A stretch of DNA of 64,000 bases from Rugosimonospora sp040255525 (GTDB lineage: Bacteria; Actinomycetota; Actinomycetes; Mycobacteriales; Micromonosporaceae). The notes under the pieces are model-generated. The model was not told the DNA's origin, made no database searches, and was given only the letters and a program-made list of their open reading frames with translations. This document shows, in pieces, positions 57,589 to 64,000 of this stretch (position 1 is its first letter; each line of letters opens with the position of its first letter). Position numbers and translations under genes: made by a program. The stretch lies in assembly GCA_040255525.1 (NCBI GenBank), contig JBDZVD010000008.1:1-64000 (forward strand). The letters run 5' to 3'.

Positions 57589-58217
57589 CGGTCCCTCGTG
57601 GCGACCAGGCGGACGCCGGCCGGCGAGACCGACCTCGGCACTGCCTCCACCGACAGGGTGAAGTCAGCCTGTTCGTGCCGGGACACCACGATGATCCCGT
57701 CCATCGCTGCGAATTCGAGAACCCGTTGGTACCACAGATCGTTGCGGTTGTTGCCCAGATAGATTCTGGAGCCGGGCGGCACCTCCGCGTCGAGTTGGGC
57801 GCGGATCGTCTCCATCTGACTCTGGCGGTTCCGGGCCCAGGCGGTCTTGTCCGAGTCGCCGGCCTGCGCCCCCTGGCGGATGGCGTCGACCGCGCCGGCT
57901 CCGCCGAGTACGACCACGGTCGCGGTCAGCAGCACGACGAGGACGCGAGCGATCGGGTTCCCGGCGGAGCGCCCGGAGTCCGTGCCGGCCGGTGGGCCGG
58001 GCGGCGTGCCGCCCGCGCCCGTCCGGGACGGTGCGGGGGCGTCCTCCGCCGTACGGCTCGGGCTGTCCTCGGCCGGGCCGCGGTTCTCGGCCGGGGCGGG
58101 CCTGTGCGCCGGGCCCTGTTCCTCGATCGAGTTCCGCTCCCCGAACGGGCCGCGCTCCCCTGATGGACCGGGGTGCTCGCCCGAAGGGCTGGGGCCGGCC
58201 GTCCGGCCGCGTTCCAT
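57585..58217 (-). CDS. Hypothetical membrane-anchored protein, partner of the GT-C gene
   Basis: A 210-residue protein. The first about 85 residues are disordered (Pro/Glu/Ser/Gly-rich), then one membrane helix (about 88-108, IARVLVVLLTATVVVLGGAG) and a small extracytoplasmic domain (SQMETIRAQLDAEVPPGSRI, YLGNNRNDLWYQRVLEFAAM, DGIIVVSRHEQADFTLSVEA). The outer domain resembles the C-terminal periplasmic domain sometimes attached to GT-C proteins; here it may be a split partner. Translational coupling to the GT-C-like gene supports joint function. ATG with GAGGA upstream. Confidence 0.7.
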   Translation of the reverse strand: MERGRTAGPSPSGEHPGPSGERGPFGERNSIEEQGPAHRPAPAENRGPAEDSPSRTAEDAPAPSRTGAGGTPPGPPAGTDSGRSAGNPIARVLVVLLTATVVVLGGAGAVDAIRQGAQAGDSDKTAWARNRQSQMETIRAQLDAEVPPGSRIYLGNNRNDLWYQRVLEFAAMDGIIVVSRHEQADFTLSVEAVPRSVSPAGVRLVATRDR

Positions 58218-58446
58218 CACCGCTGTCCTCCACGTGGCCGTCGCAACCGCCGGACCCGGCCAGCCGCCCAGCGCACCTGTCCCGGTCAGCCGTGAGCGTA
58301 CTTTCCGTTCCCGAACACCGGAAAGGCCCGGGTCAGATCAACCGGACCACCGGACAATGCCGGGGCGGACCGCACGCCGGTGGTGGGTTAGCATGGCGTA
58401 TTTCTCGGGCTCTAGCGCATTCCTCGGAACCCCTCAGGAGACTCAG

Positions 58447-59145
58447 TTGAAGCTGTCCATCCTCATGCCCGTCTATAACGAGGAAGCTCGGCTCGGCGAG
58501 GCTCTCAAGCAGGCATTGGATGTCGACTACCCCTGCCAGATCGAGTTGGTCGTCGTCGATGACGGCAGCCGGGACGGCACGCGGGGGATCCTCTCGGCCG
58601 TGGACGACAGCCGGGTGCGGGTCGTCCTGCACGAGCGCAATCAGGGCAAAGGTGCCGCGATCATGACGGCGGTCGGCGCCGCGACCGGCGAGTACATGGT
58701 CATCCTGGATGCCGATCTGGAGTACGAACCGCAGGACATCCCGCGGCTGCTGGAGCCGGTGCTGGAGGGGCGCACCACCGTGGTGTACGGGAATCGGACC
58801 TTCGGAAGCCACAGTTCGTTCTCCTTCTGGTACGTCATGGGCAACAAGGCGGTAACCGCGGCGGCCAACATCCTGTACAACTGCTACCTCGGCGACCTGG
58901 AGACCTGCTTCAAGCTCATGCCGGTGGAGTTGTACCGGTCGCTGCGGGTGCGGTCCCGGGGGTTCGGGATGGAGGCCGAGGTGACCGGCAAATTGCTGCG
59001 TAACCGGTACCGGCCGTACGAGGTCCCGATCAGCTACCACGCGCGATCCCGCGAGGAGGGCAAGAAGATCACCTGGCGCGACGGGGTGGCCGCGCTGTGG
59101 ATCCTGCTCCGGGAGCGCATCCGGCGTCCGGGGCTGTCCGGCTGA
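58447..59145 (+). CDS. Glycosyltransferase family 2
   Basis: A 232-residue GT-A transferase: LKLSILMPVYNEEARLGEAL, IELVVVDDGSRDGTRGILSA, VLHERNQGKGAAIMTAVGAA, YMVILDADLEYEPQDIPRLL (D-x-D), VVYGNRTFGSHSS and FGMEAEVTGKLLRNRYRPYE. It is of the dolichyl/polyprenyl-phosphate mannosyl/glucosyl synthase type (about 230 residues without a membrane tail) and could supply lipid-linked sugar to the GT-C-like protein. Start TTG with AGGAG upstream; an ATG at 58393 is in frame. Divergent from that gene pair. Confidence 0.87.
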   Translation: MKLSILMPVYNEEARLGEALKQALDVDYPCQIELVVVDDGSRDGTRGILSAVDDSRVRVVLHERNQGKGAAIMTAVGAATGEYMVILDADLEYEPQDIPRLLEPVLEGRTTVVYGNRTFGSHSSFSFWYVMGNKAVTAAANILYNCYLGDLETCFKLMPVELYRSLRVRSRGFGMEAEVTGKLLRNRYRPYEVPISYHARSREEGKKITWRDGVAALWILLRERIRRPGLSG

Positions 59146-59436
59146 GCCGGTTACGCGTCGCCGCCCCGGAGGAACGGCTCTGATCCGCGCCCGATCGGCG
59201 TCAAGAATCTGACTGATCGATGAGAGGGATCGACCGGTCGGACCATGGGCCCGGCGGCTGCCTGGCATCGCACGGGCGGGGACAGGCGATGACCGGCGGG
59301 TGACGAGCAGGGCCGCCGCCGGGACCTCGCTTGCCGTACGTGCTTTCTGATTCAGATAGTATGTCCCTCGTATCATCGGAAGTGCGGATGCCGGATCTGC
59401 CCAACCACTTTCGAAGGAGCGCTTGATGCACAGGGC

Positions 59437-59607
59437 GTGCCGTTCATCGGGGCGGTCGCGGCCATCGGGCTGATCCTGTTCTTCGTCTGCGCGATCTACA
59501 CCCACGTCCGCGCCAGCGACTACTCGCCGCAGTTCGGGCTGGCGAACGGCTTCCTCCTGCTCGCCGCCGGCGCGCTGACCCTGGGGCTGGCCTCCGGCTC
59601 CGCATGA
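59437..59607 (+). pseudogene. DoxX-like fragment
   Basis: A 56-codon hydrophobic open stretch (VPFIGAVAAIGLILFFVCAI, YTHVRASDYSPQFGLANGFL, LLAAGALTLGLASGSA) resembling the C-terminal half of small DoxX-like membrane proteins: two helices and the H-x-R/D loop between them. No start with an RBS and no N-terminal helices are visible; the GTG is arbitrary. The ATG at 59426 with AAGGAGC upstream lies in another frame that stops after 12 codons, consistent with a frameshift or decay. Confidence 0.5.
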
Positions 59608-59621
59608 GGTGTCTGCCCGAC

Positions 59622-60086
59622 TCACCCGTCGTCCGGGGCGGGCCGCGCGTCGAACCCACCGGTACCGTCGAACCGCACCACGTAGAGCCGGTCGAACCCG
59701 TCCGCCCGCCGGGGGCGTCGCAGGCGCTTGAGCGTCGCGTACAGCCCCACCTCCGGTACCCGCTCCCGAGCGTCCCGGGCGGCGTTGCGCTCCACGGTGC
59801 CCGGCACGTCCGGCGGGAACCAGTACCCGACCGTCTCCGCGCCGTGGACGCGGGCGAGTTCGATCAGCGGCTGCCACTCCCGCGGTGACGGGTTGGTGTT
59901 GTCCACCACGACGTCGCGCCCCTCGGTCAGGGCCTCGTCGATCAGGCGCATCTGGCGGCGTTGCCGGTGCCGCGCACGGGGGAACGCGTCCTTGCTCACC
60001 ACCACATGGCTGCCCGCCAGGGCTCGCCGGCAGAACGTCGACTTGCCCGACGCCTGCAACCCGACCAGCACCGCCAGCTCCGTCAT
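59622..60086 (-). CDS. AAA-family P-loop kinase (PNKP-like)
   Basis: A 154-residue P-loop protein: AVLVGLQASGKSTFCRRALA (Walker A GLQASGKST near residue 9), HVVVSKDAFPRARHRQRRQM, RDVVVDNTNPSPREWQPLIE (acidic D-N-T-N motif) and VGYWFPPDVPGTVERNAARD, AREVPEVGLY-like lid. These features fit small polynucleotide/T4 Pnk-kinase-like or RNA-repair kinases (AAA_33). The substrate is unknown. It is downstream of the histidine kinase gene, same strand, 38 bp apart. Confidence 0.82.
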   Translation of the reverse strand: MTELAVLVGLQASGKSTFCRRALAGSHVVVSKDAFPRARHRQRRQMRLIDEALTEGRDVVVDNTNPSPREWQPLIELARVHGAETVGYWFPPDVPGTVERNAARDARERVPEVGLYATLKRLRRPRRADGFDRLYVVRFDGTGGFDARPAPDDG

Positions 60087-60124
60087 CGTCCCCAGTGTCA
60101 CCCCCAACCGCCCGGCCAACCGGG

Positions 60125-61273
60125 TCAGTCCGGGATCCGTACCTCCACCCGCCAGCCCACCCCGGCCGGATCCTCTGGTTCGCTGGCGCCGGCCGTGGGG
60201 CCGGCCGCGAAGGTGCCGCCCGCGAGCTCGGCGCGTTCCCGCAGACCGGTGAGGCCGTAGCCGCCGCCGGTGTTGCCCAGCGGCCGTGGTGTGCCTGGTG
60301 GCGGCGCCCCATTCGTGACAGTCAGCGTGATGGCGCGGGGTTGGTAGGTCAGGGTCAGCGCGACCGGGGCCCCGGGGGCGTGCTTGCGGATGTTGGTCAT
60401 CGCTTCTTGGGCCGTCCGGTAGAGCGTCAGATTGGTGTCGGGGGTGAGGTCGTGGGGCTGCCCGTCGATGTGGGTCGCGGCGGGGACCTCGAAATCGCCG
60501 CGGTACGCCGTGGCCAGGTTGGCGAGGAGATCGGGGAGCGGCAGGGTGTCGCCGCGCAGGGCGCTGATGGCCCTGCGGGTTTCCGCGAGTCCTTCCCGGG
60601 CGAGTTGGTTGGCCGTGTGAATCGACTGCTGGGCTTGCCGGGTGCGGCCGGATTCGAGGAGGGCGTCGGCGGTTTCGAGCTGAACGGTGAGGGCGGCCAG
60701 CGAGTGCGCGAGCACGTCGTGGATTTCCCGGGCGATGCGGGCGCGTTCGTCGAGGGCGGCCGATCGGGCCTGGTTCTCCTGGGCGAGCCGGGTTTCCTCG
60801 GCGAGAGCGTTGTTCTGCCGGCGGATGAGCCCGATCAGGAGCCCCGCGACGCAGACGGCCGGGCTGAGCAGGATCAGGGTCGTGCCGTGGTGAGCCGCCG
60901 CCTCGGTACCGGTGAGTGCCGCCGCTACTGCCACGGTGAACGGCACCGACCACTGGAGCGGATGGCGGGCGCTCGCGTTGAGGCAGGCGGCCGCCGGGAA
61001 CGTGATGGCCCACCCGGGGCCGGTGACCGCGGCGAGCCCGATGCCTGCCCCGGCCATCAGGAGCGGGCCAATGAGGCCCGCCGCCGGGGGCCCGCCGTAG
61101 AGGCCGATGGCCAGCCAGCCGAGCGTGGCCAGGACGAGGAAGAGGATGACGGCCCAGCCGAGGCCCTGATTGCTCAGCTGGCTCGCGATGACGGAGAAGT
61201 CCAGGGCGGCGAGCACGAGCAGGCCGCGTAGCCGCGGGCGCCACATCCACGGCTGGCTGTCGGACTGCGTCAT
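60125..61273 (-). CDS. Sensor histidine kinase (HisKA_3, NarL-type partner)
   Basis: A 382-residue membrane kinase. Four to five N-terminal helices (about 15-150), then the phosphoacceptor H185 in RIAREIHDVLAHSLAALTVQ, and an HATPase with TNLTLYRTAQEAMTNIRKHA (N box) and NTGGGYGLTGLRERAELAGG (G box). It would phosphorylate a NarL/LuxR-type regulator, but none is adjacent; the next gene downstream is a P-loop kinase. The signal is unknown. I use the ATG; a GTG five codons upstream is possible. Confidence 0.88.
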   Translation of the reverse strand: MTQSDSQPWMWRPRLRGLLVLAALDFSVIASQLSNQGLGWAVILFLVLATLGWLAIGLYGGPPAAGLIGPLLMAGAGIGLAAVTGPGWAITFPAAACLNASARHPLQWSVPFTVAVAAALTGTEAAAHHGTTLILLSPAVCVAGLLIGLIRRQNNALAEETRLAQENQARSAALDERARIAREIHDVLAHSLAALTVQLETADALLESGRTRQAQQSIHTANQLAREGLAETRRAISALRGDTLPLPDLLANLATAYRGDFEVPAATHIDGQPHDLTPDTNLTLYRTAQEAMTNIRKHAPGAPVALTLTYQPRAITLTVTNGAPPPGTPRPLGNTGGGYGLTGLRERAELAGGTFAAGPTAGASEPEDPAGVGWRVEVRIPD

Positions 61274-61621
61274 GTCGACCAGTGTCACGGATGATCGGGT
61301 CCCGAGCGGCGGCGCCCCGCGGATCCGGCCGGGGCGCGGCTCGGGCGGCGTGAAACGTCCATGGTCCGACGGTAGAGAGGGCCGTCCGGTCGGGCCCCAG
61401 CCCCGAGGTGGAATCCGGGTGGAATCAGCGGCTCCACCCGCCGAGTGCGGAGTCGCGTGCACGGTACCCAAGATCGCCCGGGGCGGTCACCCGCGGACGA
61501 GGGCCGGCGGGGCGAAGGTCGCGGCCGAGCGACGGGAGCGCTGTGCCGTACCACGAAGTTCCTGCCCGTCGGTCCGGCGCTGCGAAGGTTCAAGCGCCCG
61601 ACCTGCGGGCAACCTGGTGGC
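61274..61621. other. 348-bp intergenic region, no gene seen
   Basis: Between the divergent histidine kinase and ChaB genes. I see no conserved coding frame, repeat or strong hairpin. The promoters of both genes should be here, but no clear -10/-35 pair stands out. Confidence 0.4.
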
Positions 61622-62089
61622 ATGAGCGAAGAGGACCGGAAGAAGCACAGGCAGGCGGAGGAGATGCGCGACGAGGTACCGTCGACCGTCGCGCGCTCGG
61701 ACGACAAAGCCGTGCGTACCTACAAGAAGACGTTGCAGTCCGCCGAGGAGTCGTACGGCGACGGCGAGCGGGCTCACCGCACGGCGTACGCGTCGCTGAA
61801 GCATACGCATGAGAAGGTGGGCGACCACTGGGAGCCCAAGGAGGGCAGGGGTCCCTCGGATCCGCAGGCGGCGCAGGGCGCACCGCGATCACTGGACGAG
61901 CCGAGGAGCACGGCGCGGGGAGTCGACGCCAACGCTTCCGTAGGGCACCTCAAGGATGTGGCGCGCAGGCTCGGCATCGAGGATCCGCAGCGGATGGATC
62001 GAAATGAGCTCGTGAAGGAGATCCAGAAGGCCAACGATCGCGTGACAAGGCGTTCACGGGAAAAGGACCGGCGGGGCGGCCGGTCGTAA
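61622..62089 (+). CDS. ChaB family protein with SAP/Rho-N-like tail
   Basis: A 155-residue basic protein. Residues about 15-75 match ChaB: EMRDEVPSTVARSDDKAVRT YKKTLQSAEESYGDGERAHR TAYASLKHTHEK VGDHWEPK. Residues about 105-140 (GHLKDVARRLGIEDPQRMDR NELVKEIQKANDR) form a helix-hairpin resembling SAP/Rho N-terminal domains, which bind nucleic acid. Such proteins are found in other actinomycetes and cold/stress loci; function unknown. The name ChaB comes from an E. coli cation-transport region and does not imply transport here. Confidence 0.82.
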   Translation: MSEEDRKKHRQAEEMRDEVPSTVARSDDKAVRTYKKTLQSAEESYGDGERAHRTAYASLKHTHEKVGDHWEPKEGRGPSDPQAAQGAPRSLDEPRSTARGVDANASVGHLKDVARRLGIEDPQRMDRNELVKEIQKANDRVTRRSREKDRRGGRS

Positions 62090-62451
62090 CGCGATTACCC
62101 TGGGCAGTCCTCACATCACGGCTTGTCGATATCCGCCATTTCCTTGTGCGACAAGGGGAACACGGGCAGCTATCAATGAGGCGTGCGGTCCTTCCGAGGG
62201 ATTTCCGCGCGCACGACAGTAATTCGGCATTCGAGAATCCGGCCGGCGTGGCATCGGCGTGTCCGGCGGCGGGTCGTGGCAGGGTGGCGGGACGAGGCGG
62301 CGATCGGCGTCCGGCTATCAATTCCCCGACGACATGGCGGCATATCACATCCGTGAGCCGGCCGTAGCGCAACGCTACCGGTCCTGTCCACAGTGGACGA
62401 CACGTCAGCCTCCCACAGGTGACACCCGCTCGGCAGGAATGGGATGCTGTT
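62090..62451. promoter_or_regulatory. 362-bp intergenic region with two palindromes
   Basis: No gene seen. CCTTGT-GCG-ACAAGG is a perfect palindrome at 62142-62156 and GTCCAC-A-GTGGAC is a perfect palindrome at 62386-62398. The second is about 54 bp before the start of the next gene. Both are possible operators. Confidence 0.5.
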
Positions 62452-63114
62452 GTGAGCACACAGGAGATCTTCGCGGCATTTATCGTCGACCGGACCGGCG
62501 ACGCCGGGCAAGGCCCGGACCAGTCCCCGCTGGAATGGGTGGGCGACCGAGCCGCACGCGCGGGCCTCGCTCCCCGGGTGGCCAACCCGGAGGCGGACCA
62601 GAATGACGAGGATCTTCGGCATGGCAGCGCCCTGCCGTATATGGAGGGCGACTGGCTCGGCATGCCGGTGGAGCTCCGGTTCGTCGAGGGTGAGGACTAC
62701 CAGGCGCTCGTCGTGGTCGTCGGGCACGCCGCGTTCGTCCGGCGGGTGGTCCGTTCGTCGGGTGCCTTCCTGGAAAACGTCGTGTCGGCGTTCCGGGACG
62801 CCTGCGACGCGATCGCGCCGGGGTACGCCTACGTGGTCACCACGCCCGAGGACGACATCCCGGGGCGCCTGAAGCAGGTGTCGGTGGACCTGCGTGGGTC
62901 GGACCCGCGCGCGCTACCCGAACCGGGGCTGCCCCTGGTGTACCTGGACGAGGCGCTGGCGACGCAACCGGCCGCGGGGAAGCACCGGGAGCGGGAGGTC
63001 CCCTTCGCCGGGGAGCGGGCCGCCGGAAATCGGGCAGAGCCGCCGTCGGTGCGGGTGCCGGCGCGGCGCGGAACCGTGCTGGTCGCCGGTGAGTCGCTGA
63101 CCGGCTGGCTGTAG
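62452..63114 (+). CDS. Hypothetical protein
   Basis: A 220-residue protein without a family I can name. The N-terminal part (VSTQEIFAAFIVDRTGDAGQ) leads to an alpha/beta region: YMEGDWLGMPVELRFVEGED, YQALVVVVGHAAFVRRVVRS, SGAFLENVVSAFRDACDAIA and PGYAYVVTTPEDDIPGRLKQ, ending with LPEPGLPLVYLDEALATQPA and a basic tail. It looks like an intact soluble domain of about 150 residues, resembling immunity-type or DUF sequences often found with NTF2/YwqJ-like domains, but this is a guess. The start GTG is weakly supported; GTG at 62419 is in frame. Confidence 0.65.
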   Translation: MSTQEIFAAFIVDRTGDAGQGPDQSPLEWVGDRAARAGLAPRVANPEADQNDEDLRHGSALPYMEGDWLGMPVELRFVEGEDYQALVVVVGHAAFVRRVVRSSGAFLENVVSAFRDACDAIAPGYAYVVTTPEDDIPGRLKQVSVDLRGSDPRALPEPGLPLVYLDEALATQPAAGKHREREVPFAGERAAGNRAEPPSVRVPARRGTVLVAGESLTGWL

Positions 63115-63186
63115 CGCCGCCGCCAGTCCGTGTCGCCCGCGACCGCCGCGTCGCCCGATCCGGGGAGGTGCGACGGGCGGCCGCTG

Positions 63187-63737
63187 TCAGTCGCGTGCCG
63201 GGTCCCGCATCGCGGCGAGCACCGTGTCGGCCAGTTCGCTCGGGGTCTTCTCGCCGCCGGGCAGGATCAGCGTGCCGGGGTCGAGCGCGGCGCGTGCCGC
63301 CACGCAGCGTTCGACGTTCGCGTGGCGGAATGCCCGTGACTGGCCGTCCTGGTCGGGGTTGTCGGGTACCAGGACCTGCGCGTCGATCCGGCGGCGCAAC
63401 TCGTCGGCGGGTACGTCGAGGAACACGTGCAGCAGCGGTATCCCCGCCGTGCCGATGAGCCCGAAGATCTCGTCCCGGTACCCGGTGTCCACCAGCGTCA
63501 TCGAGACGATCAGGTCGCGGCCGTACTCGCTGTGCATCCCGACGGCGAACTCCGCGACCAGCTTCCGCCACAGCGGGATGTCCTGAAAGTCTCCGCTGTC
63601 GGCCGGGGCACCCACTTCGTCACGAGGTACCCGACGTACTCGGGGTCGAACGGCATCGCGCCGGGCAGCCGCCGGTGCAACTCCTCGGCCAGGGTCGTCT
63701 TGCCGCCGCCGAACGCACCGTTGATCCAGACAATCAT
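63187..63737 (-). pseudogene. Frameshifted P-loop NTPase (zeta-toxin/AAA_33-like)
   Basis: One gene in two frames. From the ATG at 63737: MIVWINGAFGGGKTTLAEEL, with Walker A GAFGGGKTT, then HRRLPGAMPFDPEYVGYLVT KWVP. Near 63610 the homology moves to another frame: ADSGDFQDIPLWRKLVAEFA, DLIVSMTLVDTGYRDEIFGL IGTAGIPLLHVFLDVPADEL RRRIDAQVL and the end LADTVLAAMRDPARD. A one-base deletion in a C/G run explains the shift. Intact relatives are short AAA_33-type kinases similar in layout to chloramphenicol phosphotransferase and zeta toxin. It may be a true pseudogene or a sequencing error. Confidence 0.78.
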
Positions 63738-63811
63738 GCGGCCGATCCAACCATGGCGGATCAAGCCCGCCGGTCCCCCGCTGTACCGACTAGTACGTAA
63801 ACTTGCTGCTC

Positions 63812-64000
63812 ATGGACACCGCGGACCGGCTGATCGAGAGCACCCGTGAGCTGCTGTGGGAGCGCGGCTACGTGGGTACCAGTCCCCGGGCCATCCAGCA
63901 GCGTGCCGGCGCCGGACAGGGCAGCATGTACCACCACTTCACGGGCAAGCCTGCGCTGGCGCTGGAGGCGATCGACCGCACGGCCAGGGAGCTGCGCGAC
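63812..64000 (+). CDS. TetR family regulator, N-terminal part only
   Basis: The frame is open to the right edge (63 codons). MDTADRLIESTRELLWERGY, VGTSPRAIQQRAGAGQGSMY, HHFTGKPALALEAIDRTARE has the TetR helix-turn-helix with the GSMYHHF end of the recognition helix. The upstream GTACCGACTAGTACGTAAAC (63783-63802) contains repeated GTAC and could include its operator. It is divergent from the frameshifted P-loop gene. Confidence 0.9.
   Translation, partial: MDTADRLIESTRELLWERGYVGTSPRAIQQRAGAGQGSMYHHFTGKPALALEAIDRTARELRD

Noticed and set aside
1..64000. Very long open frames opposite or overlapping real genes (for example 6262-10218 on the plus strand and 53534-57415 on the minus strand)
   Set aside because: In DNA this GC-rich, frames opposite genes stay open by chance. 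Their translations are Arg/Pro/Gly/Ala-rich without recognisable domains, while the other strand gives known families.
1..64000. CRISPR array, integrase, transposase or prophage genes
   Set aside because: The repeats present have periods of 14-63 bp with too few copies or no unique spacers, and no cas, integrase or transposase gene was recognised.
1..64000. tRNA or rRNA genes
   Set aside because: Intergenic regions were read for tRNA T-loop (GGTTCGAATCC-like) sequences with CCA-ends and for rRNA signatures; none was convincing.

Overview
This is a 64 kb stretch of chromosome from a high-GC Gram-positive bacterium, almost certainly an actinomycete. It contains many actinobacterial signature families: DUF3027, DUF2530, SepH, a citrate synthase 2 homologue, the Scr1-type XRE/DUF397 pair, mycothiol-dependent isomerase-like and F420-type nitroreductase-like proteins, DUF6131 and SigJ. 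Very high GC, frequent GTG/TTG starts and the order MFS - DUF3027 / sepH - serC - citrate synthase - pdxH suggest the Micromonosporaceae (inference, not proven). A run of exactly 100 N at 21076-21175 marks an assembly gap, and at least two genes carry frameshifts, so this is draft sequence. No rRNA, tRNA, CRISPR array, integrase or transposase was seen.

Layout. 1-17 kb holds housekeeping and core metabolism: MFS exporters, a MarR regulator, RNA 2',3'-cyclic phosphodiesterase, the cell-division protein SepH, phosphoserine aminotransferase, a citrate synthase, PdxH, an aldose-1-epimerase-like protein, a nitroreductase-like protein and a glutaryl-CoA-dehydrogenase-like enzyme. 17-30 kb holds a DUF4230 membrane protein, serine deaminase, a MalK/UgpC-like ABC ATPase, an acyl-CoA-dehydrogenase-like protein next to the gap, a secreted CAP-domain protein, CorA, a secreted BNR-repeat protein, a bifunctional penicillin-binding protein and a BON-methyltransferase fusion. 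30-38 kb is rich in sugar and nucleotide functions: a PfkB kinase, SurE, and a two-gene GH65 phosphorylase/beta-phosphoglucomutase operon, followed by a GGDEF protein. 38-48 kb has the DUF397/XRE regulators, a translationally coupled MoxR-like AAA/VWA pair, envelope proteins, a frameshifted quinoprotein-like gene and a divergent sigJ/LUD pair. 48-53 kb is a three-gene PaoABC-like molybdenum hydroxylase operon. 53-64 kb contains an archaeal-type valyl-tRNA synthetase, membrane glycan genes (GT-C-like, GT2), an orphan histidine kinase, a ChaB protein and the start of a TetR regulator.

Most convergent gene pairs are separated by a GC-rich hairpin. Coupled overlaps of 1-4 nt define several operons: 5631-6772, the GH65/PGM pair, AAA/VWA, the molybdenum hydroxylase genes, and the GT-C-like pair.

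The most unusual content is repetitive. A roughly 45-bp palindromic element occurs five times in four intergenic sites, in both orientations. Two other short repeats sit in frame inside coding sequences, one in the nitroreductase-like gene and one at the 5' end of the acyl-CoA-dehydrogenase-like gene beside the gap. Structured leaders lie before DUF397, the aldo/keto reductase gene and valS. Functions are inferred from reading the sequence alone; no database search was run.
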